NCBI GenBank assembly: GCA_024280895.1
Contig: JAJRPI010000051.1
Location: 38,085-102,084, forward strand
DNA: 64,000 bases
DNA from: Alphaproteobacteria bacterium
GTDB taxonomy: Bacteria > Pseudomonadota > Alphaproteobacteria > Rhizobiales > JAKIUO01
Direction of reading: 5' to 3'
A program made the position numbers and the translations under genes. Of the stretch, positions 36,774 through 46,214 are shown piece by piece (the first letter of the stretch is position 1; each line of letters starts with the position of its first letter). Below the pieces are notes generated by a model that did not search any database, was not told where the DNA came from, and saw only the letters and a list, made by a program, of their open reading frames with translations.

Positions 36774-39185
36774 ATGAAATTCACATTGAGTTGGTTGAAG
36801 GAACATCTGGATACCAAGGCGTCACTTGAAGAGATTTGTGACGCCTTGACGATTACCGGACTGGAGGTCGAGGGCATTGATGATCCAGCGCAAAAATTCG
36901 CGGCCTATGTGATTGGCGAAGTGCTGGATGCTCAGCCTCATCCAGACGCTGACAAGTTGCAGGTTTTGAGTGTCGATACCGGCAATGGATCTGTGCAGGT
37001 TGTTTGCGGTGCGCCCAATGCCCGCAAGGGTTTAAAAGGGGCGTTCGCGCCGGTCGGCACCTATGTGTCTGGTATCGACATGACCCTCAAAAAGGCCAAG
37101 ATCCGAGGCGTTGAAAGCTTTGGCATGATGTGCTCGGAACGCGAGCTTGAATTGTCGCAAGAGCATGATGGCATCATTGACCTGAAGACCGATGCCAAAC
37201 CCGGCACCCCTTATGCGCAGGTCGTTGGGCTTGACGACCCGACCATTGAAATCGCCATTACGCCGAACCGCCCCGATGCACTTGGGGTGCGCGGTGTGGC
37301 GCGCGATCTGGTGGCAGCCGGGCTTGGCAAGCTTAAAAAAGACCCGCTCACACAGACTAAAGGCCAAGGCGATTGTCCCATCAAGATCGAGGTGGATAGC
37401 CCCGATCAATGCCCGGTATTTGCTGGCCGCTTGATCACCGGGGTCAAGAATGGTTCCTCGCCGGACTGGCTGCAACAGCGCCTTAAAGCGGTAGGTCTTC
37501 GTCCCATCAATGCGCTGGTCGATATGACCAATTACATTTCTTACGATCGCGGGCGTCCCTTGCATGTCTATGATGCCGACAAGCTGAAGGGGCATATTCG
37601 GGCCAGAGCCGGTAAGGCGGGCGAACAGTTTTTAGCCCTTGATGGCGAGAGCTACAAAGTCGATGAGCGCATGTGCGTGATTGCTGATGATAGCAGTGTC
37701 CTTGGTCTTGGCGGCATTATGGGCGGCGAGGAAAGTGGTTGCACGAGCAATACCACCAGTGTGTTTATCGAGAGTGCTTGGTTCGATCCGATTAATACGG
37801 CGATGACCGGTCGGCGGCTTAATTTGATGTCCGATGCGCGCTATCGCTTTGAGCGCGGCGTCGATCCCTCCTCTGTGGAAGATGGGCTGCATCTGGCCAC
37901 GCAAATGGTTCTGGATCTGTGCGGCGGCGCACCCAGCAAGATCGAGATCGCTGGCAAGGCTCCCTTGCGCAAACTGACCATTGAGCTGGAAGCCAAAAAA
38001 CAGTTCAAGCGCTTGACGGGTGCCGCTCTTAGCGAAAAGAAAATCGAAAAAATACTCGAAGATCTTGGTTTTAAAGTCAAAACCAAGGGAGATGGCATGA
38101 AGGTCAAGGTACCCGAATGGCGCCCTGATGTGCATGGCCCCGCTGATCTTGTTGAAGAGGTTGTGCGTATTTATGGGGTCGATAATATCCCCACGACGCC
38201 TTTGCGAGCTTTGTCTGGCGTTGCCAAGCCCGTTTTGACGATCCGCCAGAAGCGGGTGTCGCGGGCGCGCAGATTATTGGCCGGGCGCGGGCTCGTTGAA
38301 GCGATCACCTATTCCTTTATTGCGCGCACGCATGCAAGCTTGTTTGGCGGTGGCGCCGATGCGGTGGAACTGGCGAACCCTATTTCCAGTGATATGTCGA
38401 GCATGCGTCCCAGCTTGATGCCGGGCTTGCTTGCCGCCATCAAACGCAATCGCGCTCGCGGTGTTGTGGATGCCGCCCTGTTTGAAGTCGGGCAATCTTA
38501 TCGCGGCGATCAGCCAGAAGATCAGTATGTTAGCGCCTGCGGTATCCGCTTTGGCCAAAATGGTATGGATGGCTCGGGGCGTCATTGGTCTGGTAACGCG
38601 CACAGTGTTGATCTGTTTGACGTGAAGGCCGATTGCATGGCGCTTCTTTGCCAGCTTGGTATTGACATCAATAAGGTACAGGTCACGAGAGATGCGCCAG
38701 ACTGGTATCATCCCGGGCGCTCTGGTGTCATCCGCCTTGGTCCCAAAATCATTCTTGCCAATTTTGGCGAACTGCATCCTGGCATGCTTGGCAAAATGGC
38801 TGTGTCTGGTGCCGTGGCTGGGTTCGAGCTGTTCATTGACAATCTGCCCGTGCCAAAACGAAAAGGTACAAGCCATACGCGCTCGGCGCTGGAAATCACT
38901 GACCTGCAGCCGGTTAAACGTGATTTCGCGTTTCTGGTTGGTCTTGATACACCCGCGATTGATGTGGTGCGCGCTGCTCAATCCGCCGATAAAAAGCTCA
39001 TCGAGGCTGTCAATGTGTTTGATAGTTTTGAAGGGGAGGCGCTTGGCGCTGATAAAAAATCTCTGGCCATCGAGGTGACCTTACTGCCTTTTGAGGCAAC
39101 CTTGACCGACAAGCAGATCGAAGAGGTGGCCAGCAAAGTCATTGCGGCAGTGACCAAGGCAACGGGCGGTGAAATTCGCGGTTAG
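36774..39185 (+). CDS. pheT: Phenylalanyl-tRNA synthetase beta chain
   Basis: 803 residues. N-terminal tRNA-binding OB fold (residues 40-150), B3/B4 editing and central region, B5 domain near 400-480 (with EWRPDVHGPADLVEEVVRIYG), catalytic-like core, and a C-terminal ferredoxin-fold anticodon-binding domain near 710-800. The start MKFTLSWLKEHLDT is standard. Partner of pheS. Confidence 0.97.
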   Translation: MKFTLSWLKEHLDTKASLEEICDALTITGLEVEGIDDPAQKFAAYVIGEVLDAQPHPDADKLQVLSVDTGNGSVQVVCGAPNARKGLKGAFAPVGTYVSGIDMTLKKAKIRGVESFGMMCSERELELSQEHDGIIDLKTDAKPGTPYAQVVGLDDPTIEIAITPNRPDALGVRGVARDLVAAGLGKLKKDPLTQTKGQGDCPIKIEVDSPDQCPVFAGRLITGVKNGSSPDWLQQRLKAVGLRPINALVDMTNYISYDRGRPLHVYDADKLKGHIRARAGKAGEQFLALDGESYKVDERMCVIADDSSVLGLGGIMGGEESGCTSNTTSVFIESAWFDPINTAMTGRRLNLMSDARYRFERGVDPSSVEDGLHLATQMVLDLCGGAPSKIEIAGKAPLRKLTIELEAKKQFKRLTGAALSEKKIEKILEDLGFKVKTKGDGMKVKVPEWRPDVHGPADLVEEVVRIYGVDNIPTTPLRALSGVAKPVLTIRQKRVSRARRLLAGRGLVEAITYSFIARTHASLFGGGADAVELANPISSDMSSMRPSLMPGLLAAIKRNRARGVVDAALFEVGQSYRGDQPEDQYVSACGIRFGQNGMDGSGRHWSGNAHSVDLFDVKADCMALLCQLGIDINKVQVTRDAPDWYHPGRSGVIRLGPKIILANFGELHPGMLGKMAVSGAVAGFELFIDNLPVPKRKGTSHTRSALEITDLQPVKRDFAFLVGLDTPAIDVVRAAQSADKKLIEAVNVFDSFEGEALGADKKSLAIEVTLLPFEATLTDKQIEEVASKVIAAVTKATGGEIRG

Positions 39186-39209
39186 TTCGCATGGGAAGGG
39201 ATTGAACCA

Positions 39210-39419
39210 ATGGTCCCATTCGATTGGCACCGTGATGAGATAACGCGATCGACGCCGGTTACCCTTACGTACCGAAATACACAAAATGTACGACGTTTTT
39301 TGACCGCACAATGCGGTGATCACTTCAAGTTTGATCGAGCCTTTATGATGTGGATTAAAGATGGTTCTGCCAAAAATATGGGCGATGTTGCTGACGAAAG
39401 GCTTCGCCGCAATAGCTAG
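39210..39419 (+). CDS. Small DUF6434-like protein
   Basis: 69 residues, ATG at 39210 9 bases after GGAAGGG. The pattern W-x-x-x-x-I-T...YRNTQNVRRFL...G-x-x-FKFDRAFM-x-W-x-K-x-G resembles the DUF6434 domain as I recall it. The function of that domain is not known to me. It follows pheT by 24 bp and precedes the caspase-like gene by 100 bp. Confidence 0.65.
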   Translation: MVPFDWHRDEITRSTPVTLTYRNTQNVRRFLTAQCGDHFKFDRAFMMWIKDGSAKNMGDVADERLRRNS

Positions 39420-39519
39420 ATAAGTGATGGGTGTCTTGTGTGGGGCTGGCAAATATTGTAAGATAGTGATCGCGGGGGGGCACCGCATCTGAGGGACTTT
39501 TGCTATCAAATTTATTTGC

Positions 39520-41211
39520 ATGATCAGCGTCGCGATTGCCTGCTATGGCAATATGTTCGCTCCCGCCAGCGCCGCCTCCAAACGGGTCGCGTTAGTCATT
39601 GGCAACTCTACTTATGAATATACCAGCGTTTTAAACAATCCAAAAAATGATGCTGTGGCTATTTCCAAAGCCCTCAAAGAGGTGGGTTTTGACGTTATTA
39701 CGGCGATTGACGCAAAATACAAAGACATGCCCAAGGTGCTCTCAAAGTTTGAACAAAAACTTCGTACCGCCGACGTTGGCCTGCTTTATTATTCCGGTCA
39801 CGGGTTGCAGATCGAGGGCCGTAACTATCTGGTGCCTGTTGATTCTGATATCAGTTCTGAAATTGACGTGCAGTTCCAGACCGTGCGACTTGATCGGATT
39901 TTGAATGTCATGCAATCGGGACCAAAAACCACTTTGGTGTTTCTGGATGCCTGCCGGGATAATCCGCTGGCCAAAAAACTGGCACGCTCACTCAAGACCC
40001 GCTCATCGATCATTGGCCGCGGGTTGGCGCGGATCAAGGCGCAATCAGATATGATGGTTGCTTACGCTACGGCGCCAGGGGATGTGGCACAAGATGGTAG
40101 CGGTAAATATTCGCCCTTTACCAAAGCAATGGTGGCGCATATCGCAACACCAGGTCTCGACATATCGCAAATGTTGCGCCGCGTGCGCAAGGATGTGATG
40201 AAGGAAACCGGACATGAACAAGTGCCTTGGACCAATTCATCGCTGACCAATGATTTTATTTTCCAGCCAAAACAAGGTGATGGGGTGCCGCTTATTTCGA
40301 CAAGAGCCGGGCCTCAACATGCGGGGAATAGTCAGCAATCGCAGGTGCAAAATGCCTGGAATGCAACAGTCAGTGTGGGGTCCTGCGGGGCCTATAGCCA
40401 TTTTAAAAAATCCTATGCACAGTCTTTTTATGCAGGTCTTGCTCAATCGTGGATCGATAAGAATTGTGCGCAAGCGGCGCAACCCGTAAAGCCCGAGCGG
40501 TCGGCCGTGGTTGCCATGCTACTCCCCAAGCTTCCCCTAACTCATGGCCCCTCAAAAAGTTTGCGAGATATGAATCGATTGGCCCGCACAATGCAGGCTG
40601 AACTACAGCGTGTTGGCTGTTTGAGTGGCGTGGTGGATGGTGTTTGGGGGCGAGGTTCTCGTCGGGCTGTTGATGAATATAATCGCGTCGCCAGCCGAAA
40701 AATATCACCCGATCTGCCCAGTCTTGAGGCGATTAATGTCCTCAAGTCGGCCAGACCATCGACCTGCCAGTTACAGCCCGACATAGCGCGCGCCTTGCCT
40801 GGTAGATGGTCGTGTCAATTCAAGACTAATGTCTATTTGACGCGAGATGTTTTCTTGATGAGAAAAGGCAAGAAAGTCATTGGCGAAAAATGTCGGGGTG
40901 ATACGGTGATCAGCGAATTTGACGGCAAATATTATTGGCTGAAGCAATCGCAAAACTGCAACACGAAATCTGTCCTGACATTTGGTATCCCGGTGAATAA
41001 AAATTCGACCATCAAGTCAAAACTCTGGTTCAAAGGAGATGTCTTATATGGCCAGGCCTATAAAACCTCGAAGAAAAACGTCCCTCCCGGCTGGAACCCT
41101 GTCGCCCGCTTTGAGCTAAGCGACAAAGTGCTCAAAACATCGGTCGCTGGCTATGTCACGCAAAAAGGCGAGAAATATCGCTTCGCTACTAGCGGCACTT
41201 GCGTCAGGTAA
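39520..41211 (+). CDS. Secreted caspase-like (C14) peptidase with a peptidoglycan-binding-like domain
   Basis: 563 residues. Signal sequence to about residue 19 (APASA-AS), then a p20-like caspase fold: KRVALVIGNSTYEYTSVLNNPKNDA near 21, the His motif LLYYSGHG near 90, the Cys motif LVFLDACRDNP near 145. Such metacaspase-like proteins cleave after basic residues. A repeat GCLSGVVDGVWGRGSRRAVDEYN near 365 resembles a PG_binding_1 helical domain; the C-terminal 150 residues are of unknown fold with several Cys. The ATG at 39520 has no SD. In frame upstream is a Lys-containing stretch and an ATC 9 bases after GAGGG, but no ATG/GTG/TTG. Confidence 0.85.
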   Translation: MISVAIACYGNMFAPASAASKRVALVIGNSTYEYTSVLNNPKNDAVAISKALKEVGFDVITAIDAKYKDMPKVLSKFEQKLRTADVGLLYYSGHGLQIEGRNYLVPVDSDISSEIDVQFQTVRLDRILNVMQSGPKTTLVFLDACRDNPLAKKLARSLKTRSSIIGRGLARIKAQSDMMVAYATAPGDVAQDGSGKYSPFTKAMVAHIATPGLDISQMLRRVRKDVMKETGHEQVPWTNSSLTNDFIFQPKQGDGVPLISTRAGPQHAGNSQQSQVQNAWNATVSVGSCGAYSHFKKSYAQSFYAGLAQSWIDKNCAQAAQPVKPERSAVVAMLLPKLPLTHGPSKSLRDMNRLARTMQAELQRVGCLSGVVDGVWGRGSRRAVDEYNRVASRKISPDLPSLEAINVLKSARPSTCQLQPDIARALPGRWSCQFKTNVYLTRDVFLMRKGKKVIGEKCRGDTVISEFDGKYYWLKQSQNCNTKSVLTFGIPVNKNSTIKSKLWFKGDVLYGQAYKTSKKNVPPGWNPVARFELSDKVLKTSVAGYVTQKGEKYRFATSGTCVR

Positions 41212-41247
41212 TGAGGGAAAATAAGAATAATGTCTTCGCAGACAGCG

Positions 41248-41265
41248 TTGGGGACTGGTCCCCAA
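41248..41265. repeat. Palindrome, left half of a split repeat
   Basis: TTGGGGAC and GTCCCCAA around TG, followed by ACCCCAATC. Similar to the palindrome at 32354-32375. It may serve as a terminator of the caspase-like gene (plus) and the nuclease-like gene (minus). Confidence 0.5.
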
Positions 41266-41284
41266 ACCCCAATCTATTTTATAT

Positions 41285-41734
41285 TTAGGGGGCGAGGTCA
41301 ATAACCTCAATTTCTATTCCAAACTCTTTATCCAGCCAGTTTCTGATAGCTAGCCTGAATGGTTGAGCGCATTTTTTCTCACCTCCAGGTTTTGAGATAA
41401 AGAGTAGTTTTTTGATATTTTTTCCCAAGCTTTTTGCCAAGATGACCTTTAATATATCTTTTTCGTATTCAGTATTGGGGTTTTTCAAACCTAGAGCTAT
41501 TTCTACGACAATCCCCTCATCGGGGAAGTAGAAGTCAACTGCTGAGCTATTTTCTCCGCAAATATTTTTTTCGCTATAGTCTTTGCCAAACTGGGTCTCC
41601 ATTTGGTTGCCAAGAGCTTTTATGTAGGCATTTGTGGACGTGTTACCTTTTCCAGGACCTTTTTTAGCAAAGAAGTCATCCATTTCTGATGCAATCTGAT
41701 TTGCAAATTTTATTATTTGTGAGACTTTATCCAT
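41285..41734 (-). CDS. AT-rich PD-(D/E)XK-nuclease-like protein
   Basis: 149 residues, ATG at 41734 after AAGGAAATTTGT (a TTG at 41749 is the alternative). The pattern SAVDFYFPDEGIVVEIALGL (near residues 64-84) has the D and E-x-A spacing of restriction-endonuclease folds. The C-terminus is helical. Its A+T content and codon use are visibly higher than in its neighbours, suggesting transfer. It is bracketed by halves of an intergenic repeat, and the word GGCGAGGTCA occurs at 41291-41300 and 41803-41812. No methyltransferase is near. Endonuclease activity is inferred only. Confidence 0.6.
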   Translation of the reverse strand: MDKVSQIIKFANQIASEMDDFFAKKGPGKGNTSTNAYIKALGNQMETQFGKDYSEKNICGENSSAVDFYFPDEGIVVEIALGLKNPNTEYEKDILKVILAKSLGKNIKKLLFISKPGGEKKCAQPFRLAIRNWLDKEFGIEIEVIDLAP

Positions 41735-41752
41735 ACAAATTTCCTTCAATAA

Positions 41753-41812
41753 TTGGGTTCCAAGGGCTCGCCCTTGACTCCGTCCGAGGAGGGCGCCAGA
41801 CCGGCGAGGTCA
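41753..41812. repeat. GC-rich intergenic repeat, copy 2
   Basis: TTGGGTTCCAAGGGCTCGCCC...GACCGGCGAGGTCATT. It matches 32384-32446 in word order and overlaps the MFS stop codon. Confidence 0.45.
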
Positions 41813-43048
41813 TTTCTTCCCATTGCCGATAATCTGTTCGCCCTGCCATTGTTTGTTGAGCATCAAGGCGCCAACAAGCGATATTGCGGCCAACAATGCC
41901 ATGACCAGATAGGCTTGCGAACCTAGGCTGGCATAAAGGGACCCGGAAACCATCGTCATGATGCCCATGATCACCCCCATGGCAAAGGCCGCATAGAGCC
42001 CCTGGCCGGTTGCTGAATATTGTTCTGGCACCGCTTGCGCGATAAAATGGATGGCCCCAAGATGAGCGGCTCCAAACGATAAGGCATGCAAGATCTGCAC
42101 GGGAAATAAAATATATAAAGGGGGATCAAACGCCGTGATGACCCAGCGCACGATTGCGCCAAGGGCGGCAAATATCAACAGGTTGACAGGGCCAAAGCGA
42201 AGCAGAAGCGGCGTTGACCAGGCGAATAGGGTGACCTCGGCAAGCACGCCAACGGCCCACAATGCTCCAATGACGCCAGCGGCTATATCAAGGCTTTGCC
42301 AGTGCAAGGTGCCAAAGCCATAAAGAATGGCATGGGTTGCCTGAATACCTGCCGAGGTCATCAAAAACAGGATGAACAGTTTTGAGCGCATCAGTTGCAC
42401 GGCATCAAGCCAATGGATCGGCGGCAGGGGGGCGGCTTTTTCCATCTGCCTTTTACTGGTGCCAACGGGCAGGGCGTAGGCGCTGACGATGGTGATGAGG
42501 ATGGCGGCCAGCATCATATACAAGATCAGCCCATCCCCCCAACGGTCGATAAGGGCACCGCCGAGCAGGCTGGCAAAAATGAAGGTCAAGGAACCCCACA
42601 GACGGATGCGACCATAATCAAGGCCCGCCAGTTTTACCTCGGACATGGCAATTGATTCGGTGAGCGGCATCACCGATGTCCAGAAAATGCCAAACAGCAT
42701 CGAGACGATTAAAAGTGGCCAGAATCCCTGCAACGGTACAAAAGCCAGCAGCGACAGAAATGATCCCCAGGTGAGCCCGATGAGCACGCGGCGTCGATCT
42801 CCCAGATGATCGGCCAAAAACGATATAATGGGGGTGAAAATCAGACGCGTCAGCAGGGGGGCGGCAAGAATAAAGCTGATTTCCACCTCGTCAAGGCCTC
42901 TTGATTTCAGCCATACGGGAAAAAACGGTAGAATGATTCCCACGAGCAAAAACACGGCACCATAAAAACTGGCAAGCCTGATCGCTAGCTCCATTGTGTC
43001 TTTACTTGTTTTTTGCGATTTCATTGCAGGTTCGGCGGGTTTGTTCAT
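41810..43048 (-). CDS. MFS transporter
   Basis: 412 residues with about 12 membrane helices; first at about residues 25-47. The DHLGDRRR loop after helix 2 is the MFS motif A. Overall it resembles the MFS_1-like family that includes 3-phenylpropionate permease (HcaT) and LacY-like proteins, with RIRLWGSLTF after helix 4. The substrate is not predictable. The stop overlaps the repeat at 41753-41812. Confidence 0.88.
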   Translation of the reverse strand: MNKPAEPAMKSQKTSKDTMELAIRLASFYGAVFLLVGIILPFFPVWLKSRGLDEVEISFILAAPLLTRLIFTPIISFLADHLGDRRRVLIGLTWGSFLSLLAFVPLQGFWPLLIVSMLFGIFWTSVMPLTESIAMSEVKLAGLDYGRIRLWGSLTFIFASLLGGALIDRWGDGLILYMMLAAILITIVSAYALPVGTSKRQMEKAAPLPPIHWLDAVQLMRSKLFILFLMTSAGIQATHAILYGFGTLHWQSLDIAAGVIGALWAVGVLAEVTLFAWSTPLLLRFGPVNLLIFAALGAIVRWVITAFDPPLYILFPVQILHALSFGAAHLGAIHFIAQAVPEQYSATGQGLYAAFAMGVIMGIMTMVSGSLYASLGSQAYLVMALLAAISLVGALMLNKQWQGEQIIGNGKK

Positions 43049-43160
43049 TTTAGCTTAACGGTGATTGGTCATAACTAGATTAGGGTGCACGCGCTCAAAC
43101 CGATCTTATTCCCATCGGACGACACGCGCGCGTTATTAAGGGTCATTGATAGAGAGTGTT

Positions 43161-44135
43161 ATGAACAATTCCAAGGCAGTCGTCGAGACAGTGCAAGCAT
43201 ATGATGCTGATCCGCTTGATCGTGAAGAATATCAGGCATTGGAAACAGCCTTGCTGCAAACGGCGCGTGGACGCAACTTCCTGACCGAATATCTGCGCCG
43301 CAATGGGGGCGATGCGGTTTCTGTCAGCACCATGATGTTGGATGAGGGGGTGCCTTCGCCGGTTGTTGGTAGTGATACTGATAAAATATTGCAGGCCGTG
43401 GAAAATTTGCACACAGCTGTGATGGAGCAGCAAAAAAATCCAGTTACCGAACATGCCCGTATGGATATTCTGGAGATGGCCAAGGCCATTTCTAAAACCA
43501 GATCAGAAATCGCCGCCATGCGCACTGATGGCGATGACGACCATATGTCGGTTGCTGCGGGTGAAATGGATGCCATTGTTCAGTCCACCGAAAAAGCCAC
43601 CAATGATATTCTTCAAGCCGCCGAGAAAATTCAGGAAGTTGCCTGGCGCCTTCGTGAAGCCGGCACGGAAGAGACCGCCTGTGAGGAAATCGATAATTGC
43701 GCCACTGAAATTTATATGGCTTGCTCTTTCCAGGATATCACGGGCCAGCGCACCACTAAAGTCGTGCGGGTTCTGCAATATCTTGAAGCGCGGATCACCT
43801 CGATGATTGAGATCTGGGGTCTGTCAGAGGATGAAGAACTGGTAGGCTCGGCCAACAATGCCAGCCTCGTTGATGCAAAAATAGGCGATGAGCGCCCAGA
43901 TGCGCATCTGTTGAACGGGCCGCAAATGCAAGAGAACGCATTGGCGCAGGACAATATTGACGCGTTGCTTGGAGAACCTTCATTTCCAGAGGTCGCCAAT
44001 CAAGATCTGCCAGAAGCGCAATCAAGTCCAGCGCCCGTTGAGCTGTTGTCTGTCGATGCGATAGATGATATTTTCGATGCAGCCTCCCCCGATGAGGAGA
44101 TCGATGAAGAGCAGCTCAAAGCCTTGTTTAACTGA
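43161..44135 (+). CDS. CheZ-like phosphatase-family protein
   Basis: 324 residues, ATG at 43161 after GAGAG (a TTG at 43146 is in frame). The middle has the CheZ helical hairpin signature (AAEKIQEVAWRLREAG..., then CSFQDITGQRTTKVVRVLQYLE near residue 200). The N-terminal part is acidic with helical heptads; the C-terminus is a low-complexity tail ending in a CheY-binding-like amphipathic helix. No flagellar or chemotaxis genes are near, so CheY dephosphorylation is not assured; the Rhizobiales homologues are poorly characterised. Confidence 0.75.
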   Translation: MNNSKAVVETVQAYDADPLDREEYQALETALLQTARGRNFLTEYLRRNGGDAVSVSTMMLDEGVPSPVVGSDTDKILQAVENLHTAVMEQQKNPVTEHARMDILEMAKAISKTRSEIAAMRTDGDDDHMSVAAGEMDAIVQSTEKATNDILQAAEKIQEVAWRLREAGTEETACEEIDNCATEIYMACSFQDITGQRTTKVVRVLQYLEARITSMIEIWGLSEDEELVGSANNASLVDAKIGDERPDAHLLNGPQMQENALAQDNIDALLGEPSFPEVANQDLPEAQSSPAPVELLSVDAIDDIFDAASPDEEIDEEQLKALFN

Positions 44136-44295
44136 TTAAAAATTATTCCATCCAAGATCATAGTGGCAAGAACCAGACCGCGTAAATAGCGGCGCGGTTC
44201 ACAAGATTTTTATTCGATTTGCCTATTTCAATCCCGATGACTATGGTGAGGAAACTGGAAGTTCTATTGCTACCTATTTCGGGGAAGGGTCTATC

Positions 44296-45024
44296 ATGCT
44301 TCGTATACTGTTTTTGCTACTTGCCGTCTTTGTCGGCGGCTGGGTCGCTTGGCCTGCCTATTCTGCCTATCAAATTTATGGTGGTATGCAGTCCGCTGAT
44401 ACAGGAGTTCTGGAGCGCAAAATCGACTGGGATTCCATGCGCACATCTTTACGACCAGCGGTTGCTAGCGAAGTCGAAAAAGCCTTGGGCGGCGGAAGTG
44501 GATTGACGGGTGCCTTAATGCCTCAGATCATCGATGCGGCTCTCAAAACCGTTGTCACTCCAAAGGGGCTGGCGCAGGTGATGGCGCATGGCGGCGATGT
44601 GTCGAGCGCGGTGAGCGAAATTGTTTCAAAACAGGCGGGTAAGCTTGGAGGGCTTGGTGCTCTTGCTGGCGGCGGCGATAGTGGCGGCGGTGGTGGCGGC
44701 ATGCTTGGCAAACTGCTTGGTGGCGGTGACAAAGGCGGTGCTGGCGGCCTATTGGGTGGCCTGCTCGGCAATAAAAAAGTACGTGAAATGGCCGGCGACA
44801 AAATTGGCGGGATGATGAAGAAAAAAGAGCCTGAAATGGCTGACGAACCTTCAACGCCATCCTATGGACTGGCCAATATCAAACGCTTTGCCTATACCGG
44901 CATTGGCGCTATGGAAGTTGGCGTTGCCAAAGATCCCGCTATCGACACAGCTGATGTCACAGCGATCATGGAATTTCGGGACTTCGACTGGAAACTGACC
45001 GGCTTGGTGCCGCGCTCCAAATAA
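44296..45024 (+). CDS. DUF2939 domain protein
   Basis: 242 residues, ATG after GAAGGG. N-terminal membrane helix (residues 3-22), then the DUF2939 pattern AYQIYGGMQSADTGVLERKIDWDSMRTSL. The middle (about residues 120-175) is Gly-rich (GGGDSGGGGGGMLGKLLGG). The C-terminal strand ends in WKLTGLVP. Predicted membrane-anchored periplasmic protein of unknown role. Confidence 0.85.
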   Translation: MLRILFLLLAVFVGGWVAWPAYSAYQIYGGMQSADTGVLERKIDWDSMRTSLRPAVASEVEKALGGGSGLTGALMPQIIDAALKTVVTPKGLAQVMAHGGDVSSAVSEIVSKQAGKLGGLGALAGGGDSGGGGGGMLGKLLGGGDKGGAGGLLGGLLGNKKVREMAGDKIGGMMKKKEPEMADEPSTPSYGLANIKRFAYTGIGAMEVGVAKDPAIDTADVTAIMEFRDFDWKLTGLVPRSK

Positions 45025-45136
45025 CGCGATTGAACGCCTTACCTGGTTTTGATTGCGTCTGTTTGTGGCCTGCTGAATTTTTGATTTATCCAGGGCGCAG
45101 TTCGTCTGTGAGCCTGGTGACAAACGGTGGATTGGC

Positions 45137-46186
45137 ATGAAACTAGACGTGCAGAACCTGCTCAATGCGGGGCAGAACCTGTTTAAGGCGGGGGTCCCTT
45201 CGCTCAAGAATCCAGTGCAGCCACGCCAGGCAGAGCTTGTTGCCGTGCCAGAAAACCCCATCCCTGCCGATGGCAAAGTCGGGTTTATCACTAGCAGCAA
45301 CGGCGTGTCGCTGCGCTATGCTTTGTGGCGCGGTACCAGTGAGCAGCGCTTTGCCACAGTGTGCATTTTGCCCGGGCGCGGAGAATATATCGAGAAATAT
45401 AGCGAGACCATCTCGGATCTGCGCCGCCGTGGCTTTACGGTGGCGATCTTTGACTGGCGCGGTCAGGGGGGATCTGACCGGGAGCTGGCCAATCCGCGCA
45501 AGGGGCATATTACTGATTTCAAAGAGTATGATACCGACTTGCAAAGTTTCGTAAAGCAGGTTTTGCTCCCTGATTGTCCGGCACCCTTTTTTGCCCTTGC
45601 TCACTCGATGGGAGCCAATATATTGCTGCGCAACACGGCTTATGAAAGCTGTCAGTTCGAGCGCGTGGTAATGGTTTCGCCCATGCTGGAAATTATGAAT
45701 CTGCCGGTGGCCCCGGCGCTGGCGCGCTTTTTTGTCGAGGCGGCATCGATTGCCGGTTTTTCAGATGTTTATGTGCCCGGCGGCAGCGACCTGACGGTCG
45801 AGGAAAAAGGGTTTGAAGAAAATCTGCTAACCTCTGACCGGGTGCGCTACGAGCGCTATGCCAGGGTTTTGAATACTGCGCCGCATCTGGGAACGGGATC
45901 TCCCACCAATGGCTGGCTGTATGCCGCGTTTCGCGCCATGAGACAAATGAGCGATCCCAGTTTTCCCGGGCGCATCAAGGTCCCGGTTTTGATGTTTTCA
46001 GCCGCCGATGATCAGGTTGTCTCCTCGGAAGCTATTCAAAAATTTGCAAACCAGGCGCGTATGTGCCGCCTCACCGATATACCCGGCGCGCGCCATGAAA
46101 TCATGCAGGAGCGCCAGACGTTTCGTGAGGAATTCTGGGCCGCTTTTGACAAATTCATTCCCGGTACGAAGGAATGGGAGGACTAA
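45137..46186 (+). CDS. Alpha/beta hydrolase (lysophospholipase-like)
   Basis: 349 residues. Serine-hydrolase fold of the Hydrolase_4/PldB type: PGRGEYIEKYSETISDLRRRGF near 78 with the oxyanion area, DWRGQGGSDR near 107, nucleophile elbow ALAHSMGANI near 155 (Ser in HSMG), Asp in FSAADDQVV near 290 and His in PGARHEIM near 322. It probably cleaves lipid or ester substrates. The start ATG lies shortly after GGTGGA. The gene is 112 bp after DUF2939 and tail-to-tail with hisN. Confidence 0.9.
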   Translation: MKLDVQNLLNAGQNLFKAGVPSLKNPVQPRQAELVAVPENPIPADGKVGFITSSNGVSLRYALWRGTSEQRFATVCILPGRGEYIEKYSETISDLRRRGFTVAIFDWRGQGGSDRELANPRKGHITDFKEYDTDLQSFVKQVLLPDCPAPFFALAHSMGANILLRNTAYESCQFERVVMVSPMLEIMNLPVAPALARFFVEAASIAGFSDVYVPGGSDLTVEEKGFEENLLTSDRVRYERYARVLNTAPHLGTGSPTNGWLYAAFRAMRQMSDPSFPGRIKVPVLMFSAADDQVVSSEAIQKFANQARMCRLTDIPGARHEIMQERQTFREEFWAAFDKFIPGTKEWED

Positions 46187-46214
46187 GCCATCTAGCGCTC
46201 AAGCCATTTGGAGT

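Noticed and set aside
38274..38981. 235-residue minus-strand ORF over pheT
   Set aside because: Shadow of pheT, which is conserved along its whole length.
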